NCBI GenBank assembly: GCA_012976225.1
Contig: JAAVVG010000003.1
Coordinates: 124,001 to 188,000, forward strand
Source of the DNA: Golubevia sp. BC0850
Taxonomy: Eukaryota; Basidiomycota; Exobasidiomycetes; Golubeviales; Golubeviaceae
Direction: 5' to 3'
DNA length: 64,000 nt
The notes under the pieces were generated by a model, which saw nothing but the letters and a program-made list of their open reading frames with translations, was not told the origin of the DNA and did not search any database. A program made the position numbers and the translations under genes. Positions 1 through 12,463 of this stretch are shown here, in pieces (the stretch's first letter is position 1; each line of letters begins with the position of its first letter).

Positions 1-10
1 TGGTACTCAC

Positions 11-505
11 TTCCCAAAGCTCTCTAAGTTGCCTGCCGAATTTCACTTTGGACTGTGATTGATTCTTCCCCGGGCCATTACCGATTAACTTTTCAAAGAA
101 GACAGTCATCTCGTCATACTTCTTATCCATAGCAGACCATTCCTCGTAAGTTGGATTTGTTGAATTTCTGCCATTTTTCTTGTAGAGAAGCGAGGGAAGA
201 GTAGGTGGTTGAAGAGAGCTGACCAGCGGAGGAGTGGTAGCGGGAGAAGGAGGCATTGAAGGCTGATTCCTTGGATAAATGAAGGCTTCATCTTCACTCG
301 AAGAAGAGGATGAAGAAGATGAGGAAGGTGGGAAACTACGACTTTGAGCTAGAACTTGTTTGAAATCGATTTGAGAGAGTAATTCCAAATTGGAAGTTTG
401 AGGCAGATCCTCATTCTGCTGCTTATCTTGGATTGACTCATCCCTAATCTCCTGTTGAATCTCATTCGGTTGTTCATCTTGAATCTTGGTCGTTGCTTGA
501 CCCAT
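11..505 (-). CDS. 5' exon of an unidentified Ser/Pro-rich protein (partial, runs off the left edge)
   Basis: An open frame on the minus strand starts at an ATG at 505 (MGQATTK...) and runs 165 codons to a GTGAGTA donor at the window edge, so this is only the first exon. The visible part is Gln/Glu-rich at the N-terminus, then has a run of about ten serines followed by an acidic EDE, a Pro-rich stretch, and a more ordered end containing YEEW, FFEKLIGNGPGK and RQLRELWE. I recognise no family. The start was chosen because it is the first ATG in the only frame open to a perfect donor. Confidence 0.55.
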
Positions 506-2027
506 TTGATGCCCTCTCTTTAACCCAGACCTAAGACTCAGATTAGCGAAAGATTGATGAGGTGATGAACAAGAGAGATTCCATTCGCAGTTCCAATTTT
601 GCTCCTTGAAGGTCCTTCCCCTTATTCTATTGTCTGCGCACCTACCACTTGCAATGTGTATACTGCCATCTCTTGTCTTTCCTGTATTTACAGGACATGT
701 GATACATAGTCTGAAAATCCAATCGAAAGACTCAGGATTCAAAAAAGCCATCGAGAATAATTGTGACGATGTGTTCGTTCCAACCTATAGAGAAGAAAGA
801 GGCTTCACGAGTGGCGTTTTCTTATTCTTCTTCCTCCCGCCATTCAAGTCTATCCAAGTCTCGAATCATCTAGACCACCTCTCAAAGATATCAATGACCA
901 GTCTCAGATGGAGGGAAAGCCGCTCGCGAGCTTGACAACATTGTGCAATGGAGAGAAAGTTGGAGATCAAGGAGACGTGAGAATCACGACGCCTCAATCC
1001 GATAACCTACGCCTGAATTTGAGAGAATTGAAGGGTCATCGAAGTGCCTGTCATTCGCAAGGATGGGCAGGGACGAGAAGAGTAGTGAGGCAGTATTCAG
1101 GAAGGGACCAAACGAGAGGACGCAGCGACCTAACTTCCAAAGTATCGGAGCTACTTCCCTGCCTTGACAGACATTTAGCCTTTCAGAAAAGAGAGCAAAT
1201 AATAGAAGGAAGGCTCATCATTTACTAGATGGACTGTGAATGCGAAGGAAATAGATGTGGGTGGATTCGCTAGTCAACTCAAGTTCAACGTCCTATTACT
1301 GACGGCTTGCGGGATCAAAGTGGAGCTTCACCCATGGCTTGATAACTAGACTGGTAAGCAGATCATCTCTTTCAATCCAAAAGAGGAGGTTCTTTCAAGG
1401 ACCGCAGTTACAGAAAGCAAAATAACGGAGAAGGCAGTTCTGGAATCGACGATGGAGAGAAGAAAGAGGACTCGACTTATGTCAGAGGCAGCATTTCGAA
1501 TTCTGGCACCTCAGAAGAATCCAAAGGAACAGATGAAGGAGGCTTTGAAGGAAGGGAAGGATTGCAAGGGGGTCGAGAAGACGGGGCGAGTGAGGTAGTC
1601 TGTGAGTAGAATCACTGACTTACTGAATGTAGTACATACTGGTCCACGTTATCTGGAGTGAAACAAATCTCGAAATGAAATGAAATCAAGTGTGCCTGAT
1701 CGGCGAGTGGTGATGAGATGAAACCTGTCACAGCATTCAACAACAAGTTTTCGAACAATCAAAAATCGTCGCACATGTCGCGAGTTGGACGTTGGACTGA
1801 GACAAAGGACCCTAGGCTTGATGAATGCTTTGCCTGGGGTTACCATAGAAAGATCTTTTGACTTGAATTGTTCATTTCTCTTGGTTTTTGTCCATTGTCC
1901 CATCTTTGCAAACCACTGTTTCTGTGAGTTGCCCCTCGTCGATCTACCGGTATTGGGTTCATCTGTGCTATTTCTAATCCACTGACGGTTTCTTCTTTCC
2001 TCCTCTTCTTTCATAGAACCCACTTCG
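506..2027. other. Gap of 1.5 kb with uncertain coding traces
   Basis: This stretch separates two genes that point away from each other. Several frames on the plus strand look protein-like for 30-100 codons: one from 908 to 1228, another around 1026-1220, and a third around 1450-1615. They do not join by recognisable splice sites, and each is cut by stops. It may hold promoters and 5' leaders for both neighbours plus the remains of an older gene. A TTTCATAG acceptor-like site lies just before the ATG at 2028, so a spliced 5' leader for the next gene is possible. No gene call is supported. Confidence 0.3.
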
Positions 2028-5000
2028 ATGCCTCTAAGTCGACAGCCTAGTCGAACAGGCTCAACAACAAAAGGACTGAATTCAAGCTTCAATCAATCGA
2101 ATTCAATTGGAGACGCTCCTCAGCAGAACCTTGCTTCTCCTCCAAGCTCAACTTCAAACGCTACAATACCATCTCAGTCTCAATTCCAAGGTCAATCTCA
2201 TTCTTATTCCCATTCACAATCATCAAATTCTGGATTCGCTAGTTCTTGGGTGAACAGGGTAAGAAGATCTGGTGCAAATTCTTCAAATAGAAGTAGTCCA
2301 ACACCACCAACTGGCAATCGAGCTACTTCTCCCACTTCAACTCAATTCCCTTCTTTCTATAATCAAGATTTCAATTCTCAGCAACCAATCTCTTCATCTT
2401 CATCATCGACGTCTTCCTCAAGACCTCCTCCATTTCGGTCAAAGAGACATTCCTCAGATCACAATCCTTCCACCACCACCACCACCACTTCCCCTCGTCC
2501 TACTCTCACTTCTCAATTCTCTCATTCCAGCACAATCAATTCTCATGAGAATCAGGTCTCGGGAATGAGATCAGTAGGGAATCAAAGTGGCAATTCCTCA
2601 GCTGGGGTTTCAAGCTCAGCTTCCGCCAATGCCTTTCATCACAGTAAGAATCATCTCTCTATGTCTACTTCTGGAAGTGGGAGTGGATTATCGAGATTCT
2701 TCAGCATAAGGAAGAGGAAGGATAGCAGTCAGGGAAATGTGGGATCCTCTTCTGGTAGTGGGAAAGGATTAAGTTCAACGACTGCTGCATCCGGTTGGAC
2801 AAGTCAAAATCAATCCACCTCCACCTCAAATCGACAATTCAATTCTAGAAGAGGTTCAGTTCCTTCTGCAGAATCACCTCCTTTAGCTGTCATCAGTGGG
2901 AAAAGCTGGGGAGGGGGTAGTAGAAGCGAGGTGGTTTCTCCAATTCCTCCTTCATCATCATCAAAGAGAGCTTCCACTGGAAGTTCAATCAGAGTAGACC
3001 CCAAGTCTCTATCTTCAAATCCATATGAATTCAACCAATCAACAGCTCCAAAGAGACGTGGAAGTAGAACACCTCTTGGTTCACCAAATCCAACTGGAGA
3101 AGGAACTTTCTCTTTCCCAGTTCGAACAATTCAAGCTGCGAGTGAAGTGCCGACCAAGAAAGTTGCAACTACCTCAGTCACTCACAATTCATCCTCCTCT
3201 CCAAGATCAGTGGCTTCTAGAACCCTAAGTCTCTCCAGAGCTGAAAGGGATCATTCTCATCAAGTTCCTTCAAATCTTGCTTCCAATCCACCCTCTCATA
3301 CCTCTAGGTCCTCGAACATCAACATACCCTCTTCTCCTAACAAAAGTTCAAGATATCATCAAGCAAGTAGATCAGTTCCTTTAGCTCAAATATCCACTTT
3401 CCCCAAACCTCCCTCGACTACCTCTCCAACCTCAAGTCCGAAATTCTCAGCTGGAAAATCTTCTTCTACTCTCCCATTGGAGATGGACGAAGAATTAAGA
3501 ACCAGAACTATCAGCGAAGGCCCCAAAAGGAGAGGAAGTTTCAAGAGATCGAAAAGCATCTTGGGTCAACTTTTCGGAAGTCAGAGTGGTAGAAGTGGAA
3601 GCGTGAAAAGTGGAAGAAGCGACGAATATCGGGCAACAAGTATCGGTTCGAAAGACGATGGAACAGCAGTAGAGGTGAGTCACTGAACTGTCACAATTGC
3701 GTCTTTATCTCGTCTTGCTGATTGACTGATTGACTGTATGCTGCCAACTCTATCTGAGACTCACGAACTGACTGCTTCTCCATCTCTTCCGACTTCCCGT
3801 TCTTTACACTTTCCATGACAGGAATCTAAAAAGCCCAAGCAACGACGTCCAGCGACAGCAGACCTCCTCTCGACCGAGCGTGCAACTTCTCCTTTCAGTA
3901 GAGTTCCCACCTCAGCGCCTCTTTCGATTGAACCCTCTTCAAACTTTGGCCAATCCTCCAGGAGCTCTATGTCTTCACTCTCTCGAGGGCATACGAGGAA
4001 TCTCACAGCTCCTTCCACTCCTTCCTTCAGCTGGTTCGCTCCTTCTGCCCCTGCAACCACTGCTGAATTCGGATCAAGAGCAGAAGGGTCAATCCCTAGG
4101 TCTCTCTCAACTTCTCGCAAGCTCTCGATCAAACGCATCAACCCTCCTAAGTGGATGGGATCTTCTTCTTCTCGTCCAGGCGAACCTTCCACTCCAGAAA
4201 TCGAGAGCTGGAAGAAGGAAGGCTCAAATGCCAATCTCAGTCGCAGAAGTCTACTGGTGGACGACGATGACATGAGACTATGGAGTGAAGAGGAGTTGAA
4301 CAAGGAAGTCTTCGGAATTGGAAGAGAAAAGGAGGAAGTCGTCGAGATTGGACTCGAGAAGTCTTCAGGATGGACCATCCAAGAGAAAGGAAAGAGCAAG
4401 GAAGATCCCTCGGAGGAAGGACCAATCATCAATATTGCGGAGGTAGCCTCAACTGGATCAATCGACTCATCTTTGAGATCTTCTACCAGTCCAAACCAAC
4501 TTCTTACTCCTCATCCTGATGAACGGGTTTCCCTCGAGCACAGGATCGCAACTCCTTCTCACATCGGTGGTTCGCCTCTATCGACTTCTGCTCTTCTGAA
4601 GGAATTGGAACAAGGCCTCTCTGCAGCCGAAAAAGAGAGGAGAAGACTGTCTGTTGCTTCTTCAGGTGATGAAAGGAAGGAGTCGAGCTCTCCAAAAACT
4701 CTTGTTCCCTCCCTTCAAGGTCTGGGGCTCTACAACTACTCGGGGTCTCTTCCCAAGTCAGAGGTTGTACCTCAACCATCTCCTCCTTCTCAGGATCGAC
4801 CTCCAATAGAGTCTTCGAAAGGCCATCTCTTTCCGTCAATCAACTCATCTGGTTCCAACTTGGCCTCTCGTCCAGTCACTCCCAGCAATCCGAAGCCAAC
4901 CTCTCAATCCTCCAGCAACGAACCTTCTCCAAGCTCTCCGAACAACCTCAACAGACCAAGAAGCAACAGCACGGGCACGGCTACCGGTTCCAACTCTGGC

Positions 5001-8000
5001 TCTGCTAGAGGCAAGTCTGCCACCGATCTTCTCGCTCTGATTAGGAAAGGAAGAAGAAGAGGAGGGACAGACGCTTCTTTGATGTCCGCTGGCTCCACAG
5101 CTTCAAGACCTGGTCGACCCTACTCTCTCATCAGTCTCAGTGCAGACGATACTCCAATCATGCGTCTCAGAAAGCTGGTAGTGGACACTGGGGATGACGA
5201 GCAGGAAGAGGAAGAAGTCAGAACGCTCTTTTTCAGGGCTCCTGGAGGAAGGAATGACGATGCAGGGGAAGGAGATGCCATCGAAAGGACTTCAAGCGAT
5301 CCTCTCCTGTCAGTTAGAACTTCAACAAGAGGAGTCGAGGTTTCAACTGCTGGGCAAAGAGAGAGAAGTAATTCGGCTTCTTCTCTTCCCCCTCGAACCA
5401 TTCGCGAGGCTCCAGCAGCTGAGCTTCCACCTCAATCTCAAGAGCAATCACCAGTCAAGCCTCGAATCTCTGCTTTCTTTCCAGCCTCTCCTGCAGCGTC
5501 TGTCGCTCTTTCAGATCTGCCCGCCGAAAGCATCCACTCTTCTGGAAGCTCTACCATCAATGCCCACAAGTTTCTCTCTGAACGTGGACTTGGTGTTGGA
5601 GATCCATTCTCTTCCTCAGTTGGACTCTCTTCCAGAAGGTCGTACCCAGTAGCTGCTCTTCTATTCAATGTTCAAGATCCCTCTCCCGAGGTCGACAAGA
5701 CTGCAGCCGAAGAGAAGGACGAAGCGAGAGCTCTTTCCATCGACGCCACGCCTCCCTCTCGAGCTGCTGGCAAGCACCGTAGATCAAGCACGAACACTAC
5801 GATGAGCACCACTTCAAGTGGTGGAGGTGCTCGAGCCAGCATCATGAGTCTCAGCAGCAGCGCTGGCGGTGAATCCACCGCTCTCTCAGCTCTGGATGCC
5901 GAATTGGGGAAAGCAACCAGAACTTACGTCGAAAGTGCTCGCTTGGGCAAAGGTAGAGCTGCTGAATGGGCTACTTCAAATCAATCTCGAGATGCCGCCT
6001 CTCCCAATGAAGTCGCTAGAATCGGCAAGAGAGTCTCTGCTCAATCTTTTGGTCAAGCAATCTCCAAAGGGTCCAATCAGTCCTCCAACGCAAGTCTAGC
6101 AGAAAGAGCCCACCTTTACTCTTCTGCTGTCAGTCCTTGCTCTCCTCCTGCTACCGCCTTTGGGAGCGATTCTCAATCCAGAGATTCCAGTCCCCCTACC
6201 ACAGCTCGCCTTCCAAGCAATTCAGGACCTGCCGGAGAGGCTCCTTCCAGCTTCAGCTTTCGCAAACCGGAACAGGATGCTCAAGCTCGAAAGGCTTCTT
6301 CAAAAGATGAGCTTGCAGAAGAGGACGCAAGGTTGGGTCTTACTGCTTCGAAGAGGATTCGTCGTTCTCAATCTCAGCCATTGCAAGCTTCAAGTGATGT
6401 GGAAACCGAAGCTGGTGCCCAAGGATCATCTAGTAGAAAGAGATCGCCTGTCAAATCTAGGTCAGGAAGCAAGCTCAGGAAAGCTGCTTTCAACTCTTCT
6501 GAAGCTCAAGGGATGCCGCCTTCAAGTATTTCTGCTCCTGTTCTGGGTCGCCCTCTCAGACCTTCTCAAAGCGGAAATCTGAGAGAACAAGCTTTGTCTC
6601 AGAGTGGAGATGCAGAGAACACCTCCCCCCAAGCAGCTGAACAACTGATCCCTTCTAGCCGGTTCAACACTGTCTCCTCAGGTAGATCTGATAGGAGGGC
6701 TGGTCATATGTTAGAGAGATCTTTAAGCAGCGACCTTCGTCAGCAAGATCTCCAAAGTCTCTTCCGAGAACCGGGTCAGAGTCATCGAGCTGGTGGAGCT
6801 AGCGGAGGCACTAGTGCAGCAAGTGCAGCTCCAACTTCAGTTAGGACTTCTCCTAGGAAACGACTTCAGACTTTCGCCACCTCGGAGGAAGCAGCTCTGG
6901 CAAAGAGACAGGAGCAGCTCCTGAAAGAGAAGCGAGCAAAGGAAAAGGAGATCGAGGCAAACAAGAAGAGAGAAGAGAAGTATGCAGCAAAGAAGGCGGC
7001 TGATCCTCTGCTTGCGAGGAGATTAGCGTTAGTAGGACTACTGGCCCCTGCTTCCTCCTCTACCAAAGCTCTGAAGAGCACCTCATCTGATGTGAATCTA
7101 GGAACCAAGTCAAGCTTCACTGAAATGTCTCGGTCAAGCTCCAGAGAAGAGAAAGTAGTCAAGAAGAAAGCATCTCAATGCGAAACCCCACCTTGGAATT
7201 TTAAGCCTCCGTCTTCAATATCGGAATCACGCAATCCATTCAAATCGTCAATTCGAGCTTCTTCTCCATCTTCCCTCGCTGTGCCTTCATCCAGTGGAAC
7301 CGACAAATTCTCGACTCCTACAGGCAGCTCCCCTTCGAAAGCTGTTAGTTCAGATGCTGATTCACCGGTGAAAAGAAGGCCAAGTGTCTATGCTAGATCA
7401 ACTGCAAGCTCCTTCGGGATGTCTCAAGCTAGTTTTCACACTGCTGCCGAACCGGAGGGAAGTGAGGGATTGAGAGACTCTTCTTCTCCGACTCCATTCG
7501 TAGATGCTCCAGAAACCAAGAGTAGGAGAAGCTCGCTAGGGATGGAAACAGTCATGGGAAGTCCTCAAAATTCAAATCAAGGGGAGGCTTTTGATGGGAG
7601 AAGATCAGTCGCCTCAGATCGAACAGAACAAGTCAGATCAAGATTCGGCGACGAGTCCCTAGAGTTAAGACCATCTACCTCGGCTTCCTTTGCTACTCTA
7701 GATCTTCCCAACCATTTCCCTCAACCTCCAAATAGAGCTCTCAAGGCTCAAAGATCGGACGATGGAACTATTCTCTCAAGAGCTGGATTGGACTCAGAAG
7801 ACGACAGAAGTGCTCAGAAAATGGATCCAATCGAATCATCCCCTTCAGCCAGGTTTTATCAAAAGTCCTCGTCTCAACATCATGAAGCAAGTCTTACTTC
7901 AAGAGCTTCTCCTGCTAGAATTCCACTCCTTCAGCCTCAAGATCCCAGAGCCAGTCTTAAAGCAACCCTGGAGGGCTATCCCCCTTCCGAAGAGGAAAAG

Positions 8001-8009
8001 GAAGTTTAG
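2028..8009 (+). CDS. Very long Ser-rich low-complexity protein (about 1,944 aa)
   Basis: Two exons, 2028-3674 and 3822-8009, join in phase 0 across a 147-nt intron (AG|GTGAGT ... ATGACAG). The product is dominated by Ser, Pro, Thr, Gln and Arg. It has basic-Ser patches such as RRGSFKRSK near residue 500 and LLALIRKGRRRGG near 900, an acidic EQEEEEE tract, and one strong coiled-coil candidate rich in Lys/Glu/Ala (KEKRAKEKEIEANKKREEK) near residue 1540, directly followed by DPLLARRLALVGLLAP. No catalytic domain is visible. The many RxxS-type sites suggest a heavily phosphorylated scaffold, but that is inference. Long open frames on the opposite strand here are shadows of the Ser codons. Family unknown; the gene itself is secure. 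Confidence 0.8.
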
Positions 8010-8682
8010 TCGATGTCGTTCCTTTCTCTCTCTTCCAATTCGTTTTCCCTATCTCTTTCTTCTTTTGTTTTCTCCCTTTTTGTCTCCCCTCTCTGCGTTT
8101 GCCCTACCACTTTCAAACTTATTTCCCGCTCGCCATTCTTGCTTTTGTCCCTTTACCCCTGCTCTCAATTATCTATTTAGCAGCTTTCCTTTTGTTTCAT
8201 CGATTTGCATGATCTCTATTTCAACTTGTTTCCTTCCACATTTTTCTTCCTTTTTTTTTCTATTTGGTTTCGTTTCTCATCCATCTTCTATTTCTTTCTT
8301 GTCACCTTCAATCGTCATTCTTAGCATGTATCACTATTCTTTCTTTGCACGCAAGCAATGATCTTAAACTTACGCACAATTACTGAGTGAGATGTGATTC
8401 CAGTGGTGGCAGGTCTGGAATCCTACGAGCAGATTCATGAAAAGGTAAAGAGTTCTCAAAAGGAAGATCAGCTCTCAGAACTGTATCACTCTGCGATTTT
8501 TGGTTCTATTTTGTTTCAAAGCTCTTGTAATTCACTTCATTTGCCATGACTTTTTCGACTCAATTTTTCTTCATCTCCGACGGGACAATCTCCAAATTCT
8601 CTAGTTGACCAATCTGCAGCACGGCAACTCGAATCACATTGGCAGCTATCTAAGGCAATGACTACAAAACTCAACTTTTTCT
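8010..8682. other. Intergenic region between convergent genes
   Basis: The 3' ends of the Ser-rich gene and of ECD face each other here. The first 350 bases are strongly C/T-rich on the plus strand, as expected for a 3' UTR. No ORF, RNA gene or repeat is supported. Confidence 0.5.
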
Positions 8683-11600
8683 TCAATTCCCATCGTCTCT
8701 CGGCAACCTCACTCCCATTCGATTCGCCAAATTCCCAACAGGTCCAGCATCTCCACCTTGAGCTTTGAAACTTTCCAAGAAGTTAGAGATGAGATTAATC
8801 TGATCGTCATTCGGATTCCCCTTTGAATCTGTTCCGCCGCCAACATTAGCCAATGAAGCTAAAGAACCTTCCGAATTGGAAGAAAGGAGGTTCTTGAGAA
8901 GTTCCGCATCTTGAGCTGAGAGTTCGTCCTCCCCTGAATCTGAATCGTCCGAATCCACCATCATGGAACTTTGGTTTCTAGAGAGTGGAGCCATTGGCTG
9001 CTTGTTGGCTCTGGTGTTAGAAGCGGTCGGAGGAGCTGAATTAGGTTTGGAAGGGTTGGCTGTACTTGGATTAATAGAAGGCTTGAAAGGAGCTCCTCCC
9101 TTACCTCCCTTTTCTCTTCGCAATCGTTCGCTTCCCAACTCCGATTCCATAGCTTGCATGAGCTGCTCGAATGAATTGATGTTTGGATTTGGAACTTGCT
9201 GTTGTTGTAAATTCCTTTGATCTTCTTTTCTCTTCCTAGCGCTTTCTTCAGCTTCAGCCAAAGTTTTGTCGGCTCTTTCCTTTGCTCTTTCTCGTTCTTC
9301 CAAAGTTGAGATCGAAAGAGAACGAGAGGACAACGGAGATTTCCCTTTGGATGGAACCGAAGGAGTAGCTGAAGGTGGAGAAGGCTTGAGTTTCTGACGA
9401 GAAGCCGGGAGGGATTCCATTGCTTCTGGTAAGTCGAGAGCATCGGAGCGAGAAGGGAATCCTTTCGAAGAGGCAGCTGAAGTATCCGAAGATTTCTTTG
9501 AAGAAGAAGAAGGCTGCGAAATTCCAGGCGTATAGGCTGTCGGGGAAACGGGTGAGGAATGGAAGAGTCCGATGTTAGGTTTGAAAGGTTAAAAAGACTT
9601 GAAGCTCGAGATCTCGAAATGCAATACTCACCTCCTCTAGCAGTTCTCTCACTCAAAATCTTAGCATAATGCTCATCACTAAGACCTAAAGCTCTTCTAG
9701 AGAATTCCAAAAACCCATCCATTTCAGTTTGCATGGTACTTTCCTCGTCCTCTTCGCCTGTATTTTCCATTTCAGCTCCTTCTCCATCGAATCCTTGAGT
9801 AGTAGAAGCTATCGAATCTTTCCTATTAGAACTCGAATTCTCCGTTGATTCCGGATTAGGCTCATCTAAACCAAGCCAAGCAGCTCTATCGGCTTTCTCC
9901 TCGGCAGTATCATCATCACCATCCAAAGATTCTTCTTCATCCGAATCTCCATCGAAATGTTGATTTCTTCCAAGTCCACGCAGAGTAGCCGCAGAGGTAT
10001 TTTCTTGGTCTTCGGTTGAGGACTCCTCTTGTTCAACTTGAGAGGAATCGACTTCCATTGAATCTGATTCTTGCTTAGAAGTTGAAGGTTCCGCCGCCAT
10101 TTTCTTAGCCATGTTAGCAGCCCTCTTTGCACTTTCAGCATTCTTTGCTCCCCATTCTTCATTGTTCAACGAGGATATCAATTTTTTTGTAGCAGTCTCT
10201 CTTTCCTCGGTAGAGAGTTCCGCCAACTTAATCTGAGCTTTCTCAAGAGCTTCAATTTCTTCTTGTTCTTTGTTTCTAGCTTGACCTTCTGGATCTTCAT
10301 CTATGTCCATTTCATCATCTTCTTCATCTCCATTCTCATCTAAGCCTAGATCCATTGCATCTTCTCCTTCATCTTCATCTAAATCCTCCTCATCCTCATC
10401 ACTCTTCTCGTCGTCGAATCTAGCTCCCTCTAAATCACCCTGAGCATTAACGAAATTCTCCATCTTAAAAGCGAAGCTCTTTAACTGTTCCGCAGTTTGC
10501 TGTTCTAAATCTTCTTCTGAATTTCCTTTTCCACCACGATCATTAGAGGATAGCATCTCTTCCAACTCTTCAGCTGAAAGTGATAGCCAATCATCTGGAT
10601 CTTGGTATTGAGCTAGAGTAGAAAGAGGTTGAGCAGGATCGATGGAGAGTAAGTTAGAATCGTTGCTGCTTGAAAGGATAGCTTCGATACGCTTTGATAT
10701 TCCAGTGTTTCTGAAGAGAGGGGTGGGATCAAAGTAAACACGGCTTTAGTGTTTTGGATCTATGATGCCTTTGAATTGATCGATCCTATTTTTTCTGACT
10801 CGACAAAAACTACTTACGCATTTTGTTTCTCGATTTCCTCAGCTTCTTTCTCTTGATTCAAAGTCAGACTTTCCCAATTCTCAACAGCCTCCATCTCCAA
10901 TTGTTTCCATCTAGCACTTCCTTGAATTTCATTCTCGAAGTATCCCATCCTCATCAAAGAGGATAAGAAGGAATCGTAAGATTCAGTGTTCCTAGGATCC
11001 CTGACCTGAAGATCCAAAAGAAGGAAAAAGAGAAGATGTCAGTTGCGGACCCGATCGCCAAATGTCTTACAAAAACAAAGACCCCCCAATCACTTTTCAA
11101 TTCTTTGAAATACTCACCTCATTGGGTCTAACAGGTCTAGCTCTCCTGCTCTCCAAAACCTTTTCCTCAGAATAAAGCATTTCCAATCCACAAGAGATTT
11201 TACAACCTAAATCCCACCATTTCCCTTCTTCTCTAGCTCTCTTTCTCTCCTCCAATTCTTTCTCCGATAGATCGTCTTCCGAAATTGGAGTATCTAAAAG
11301 AGCTCTATAACTTTCAACTGCATTCTGCCATCTTCTACCAAAAGCTTTAGGAGCGAAAAACCTCTGAGCTGTTAATTGAGCGTAGATTCTTCGTGTTAAA
11401 CAAATTGAAACTAGAGCAGGTAGAATTTCTTCTTTAGTTGAAGGATCTGGCTGGAGATTCGAAGACGGAGTAGAGGTTTCTAAAGGAGGGAAATTGGACA
11501 TTCTTTGAAAGGCTCTGGAAGAAATGGCATCTCTACTACAAATGGATTCAGTTATTGGAGCTATTAATTGAGGATCGCCTAGTAAAACCTTAGCAACCTT

Positions 11601-12290
11601 TTTTGGTAAAAAGACTAAAGATCTTTGAGAATTATCAGAAGCTGTTAATGGATAATCCTTCAATCTCAAAAATGCATTTTCAGAAATTTCCTTAGAAGCT
11701 AGAGTTTTCTTCGAAGGATCTCTTATTAAACTAGCTGCAACTTCTTCATCTAATTCTTTAGACAATGGGAAAGTTTTAAAATCGATCAGATGCAATTCAC
11801 CATTAAAGATCCAAACTCTGTTCTCTGAATTATCAGGAGTGATCCAATTAGGTAAAGAATCTGCAGCTTCGATTAATAAGAATTGACCATCTTGATCTTC
11901 CACTTTGATTAAAATCCCTGGATATTTTATTGATGCATTGAGTAAGATGTAAGTCATGAACCATTCATCTTCTACTGCATCTGAAACTCTAAAGGAGATT
12001 GAGATTCCATTCTTTAGCTTTGTGAGATTGATTTGTGGGGATTCTCGATTCCAAATGTATCCAGAACCAGAACTAGAAGTAGAATGTTTTATGAATGAAT
12101 TTAATTGAGATGCTAAAGCTGCTGGATGAAGATTTGAAGGTGGTAGAATTAGACTGCTGAAAATTTGTTGCTTGTCTTCTGAGGCTTGCTTGGATAATGA
12201 AGACAAATTGAAAGCTTCATCTCCTATCGGTAGGGAATTTTGATTCTTGTTAGAATCATGAGAATCGAATCTGCCTGAAGATGAACTCAT
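8683..12290 (-). CDS. ECD: Ecdysoneless/SGT1-family protein (ECD)
   Basis: Four exons on the minus strand: 12290-11118, 11005-10818, 10710-9632 and 9536-8683, giving 1,097 aa with all phases agreeing. Residues 1-400 match the ECD/SGT1 family (Pfam SGT1). The core runs VEDEWFMTYIL, then DGQFLLIEAADSLPNWI, then NRVWIFNGELHLID, followed by the Arg-rich RRIYAQLTAQRFFAPK and a helical WDLGCKISCGLEMLYSEE. The middle is very acidic (runs of D/E near residues 500-550) and the tail is Ser/Lys-rich. Family members are cell-cycle, transcription and pre-mRNA splicing co-factors; fungal ones were first seen as suppressors of gcr2 glycolysis mutants. Animal ECD is about 640 aa, so the tail here is much longer. 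It lies head to head with ULP1. Confidence 0.9.
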
Positions 12291-12463
12291 AAATACCGAT
12301 TCGATGATGACGATGACAAGCAGAGCCAGAAGAAGTTCAAAGCTGGCTCAAAATGACGAACGCGCTTGACGTTGTTTCCATACCAACACTTCAAGTCAAG
12401 TCTAAAGTCAGAAGAGAAGAACCATATTCATTGCATAATCTCTGTCAAGTCAGTCACCTTTCA
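12291..12463. promoter_or_regulatory. Short shared promoter of ECD and ULP1
   Basis: The ATG of ECD (12290, minus) and the first in-frame ATG of ULP1 (12353, plus) are 62 bases apart, or 173 if ULP1 starts at the ATG at 12464. There is no room for two separate promoters, so a bidirectional promoter is inferred. No TATA box is obvious. Confidence 0.5.

Noticed and set aside
908-1228. A 106-codon plus-strand frame beginning with ATG (MEGKPLASL)
   Set aside because: No family match, no supporting splice sites, and another frame over the same bases looks equally protein-like. Kept only as a trace in the intergenic entry.
3761-7162. Several minus-strand frames of 60-220 codons under the Ser-rich gene
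   Set aside because: They mirror Ser/Glu codon runs of the real gene on the other strand and lack starts, splice patterns and normal composition.
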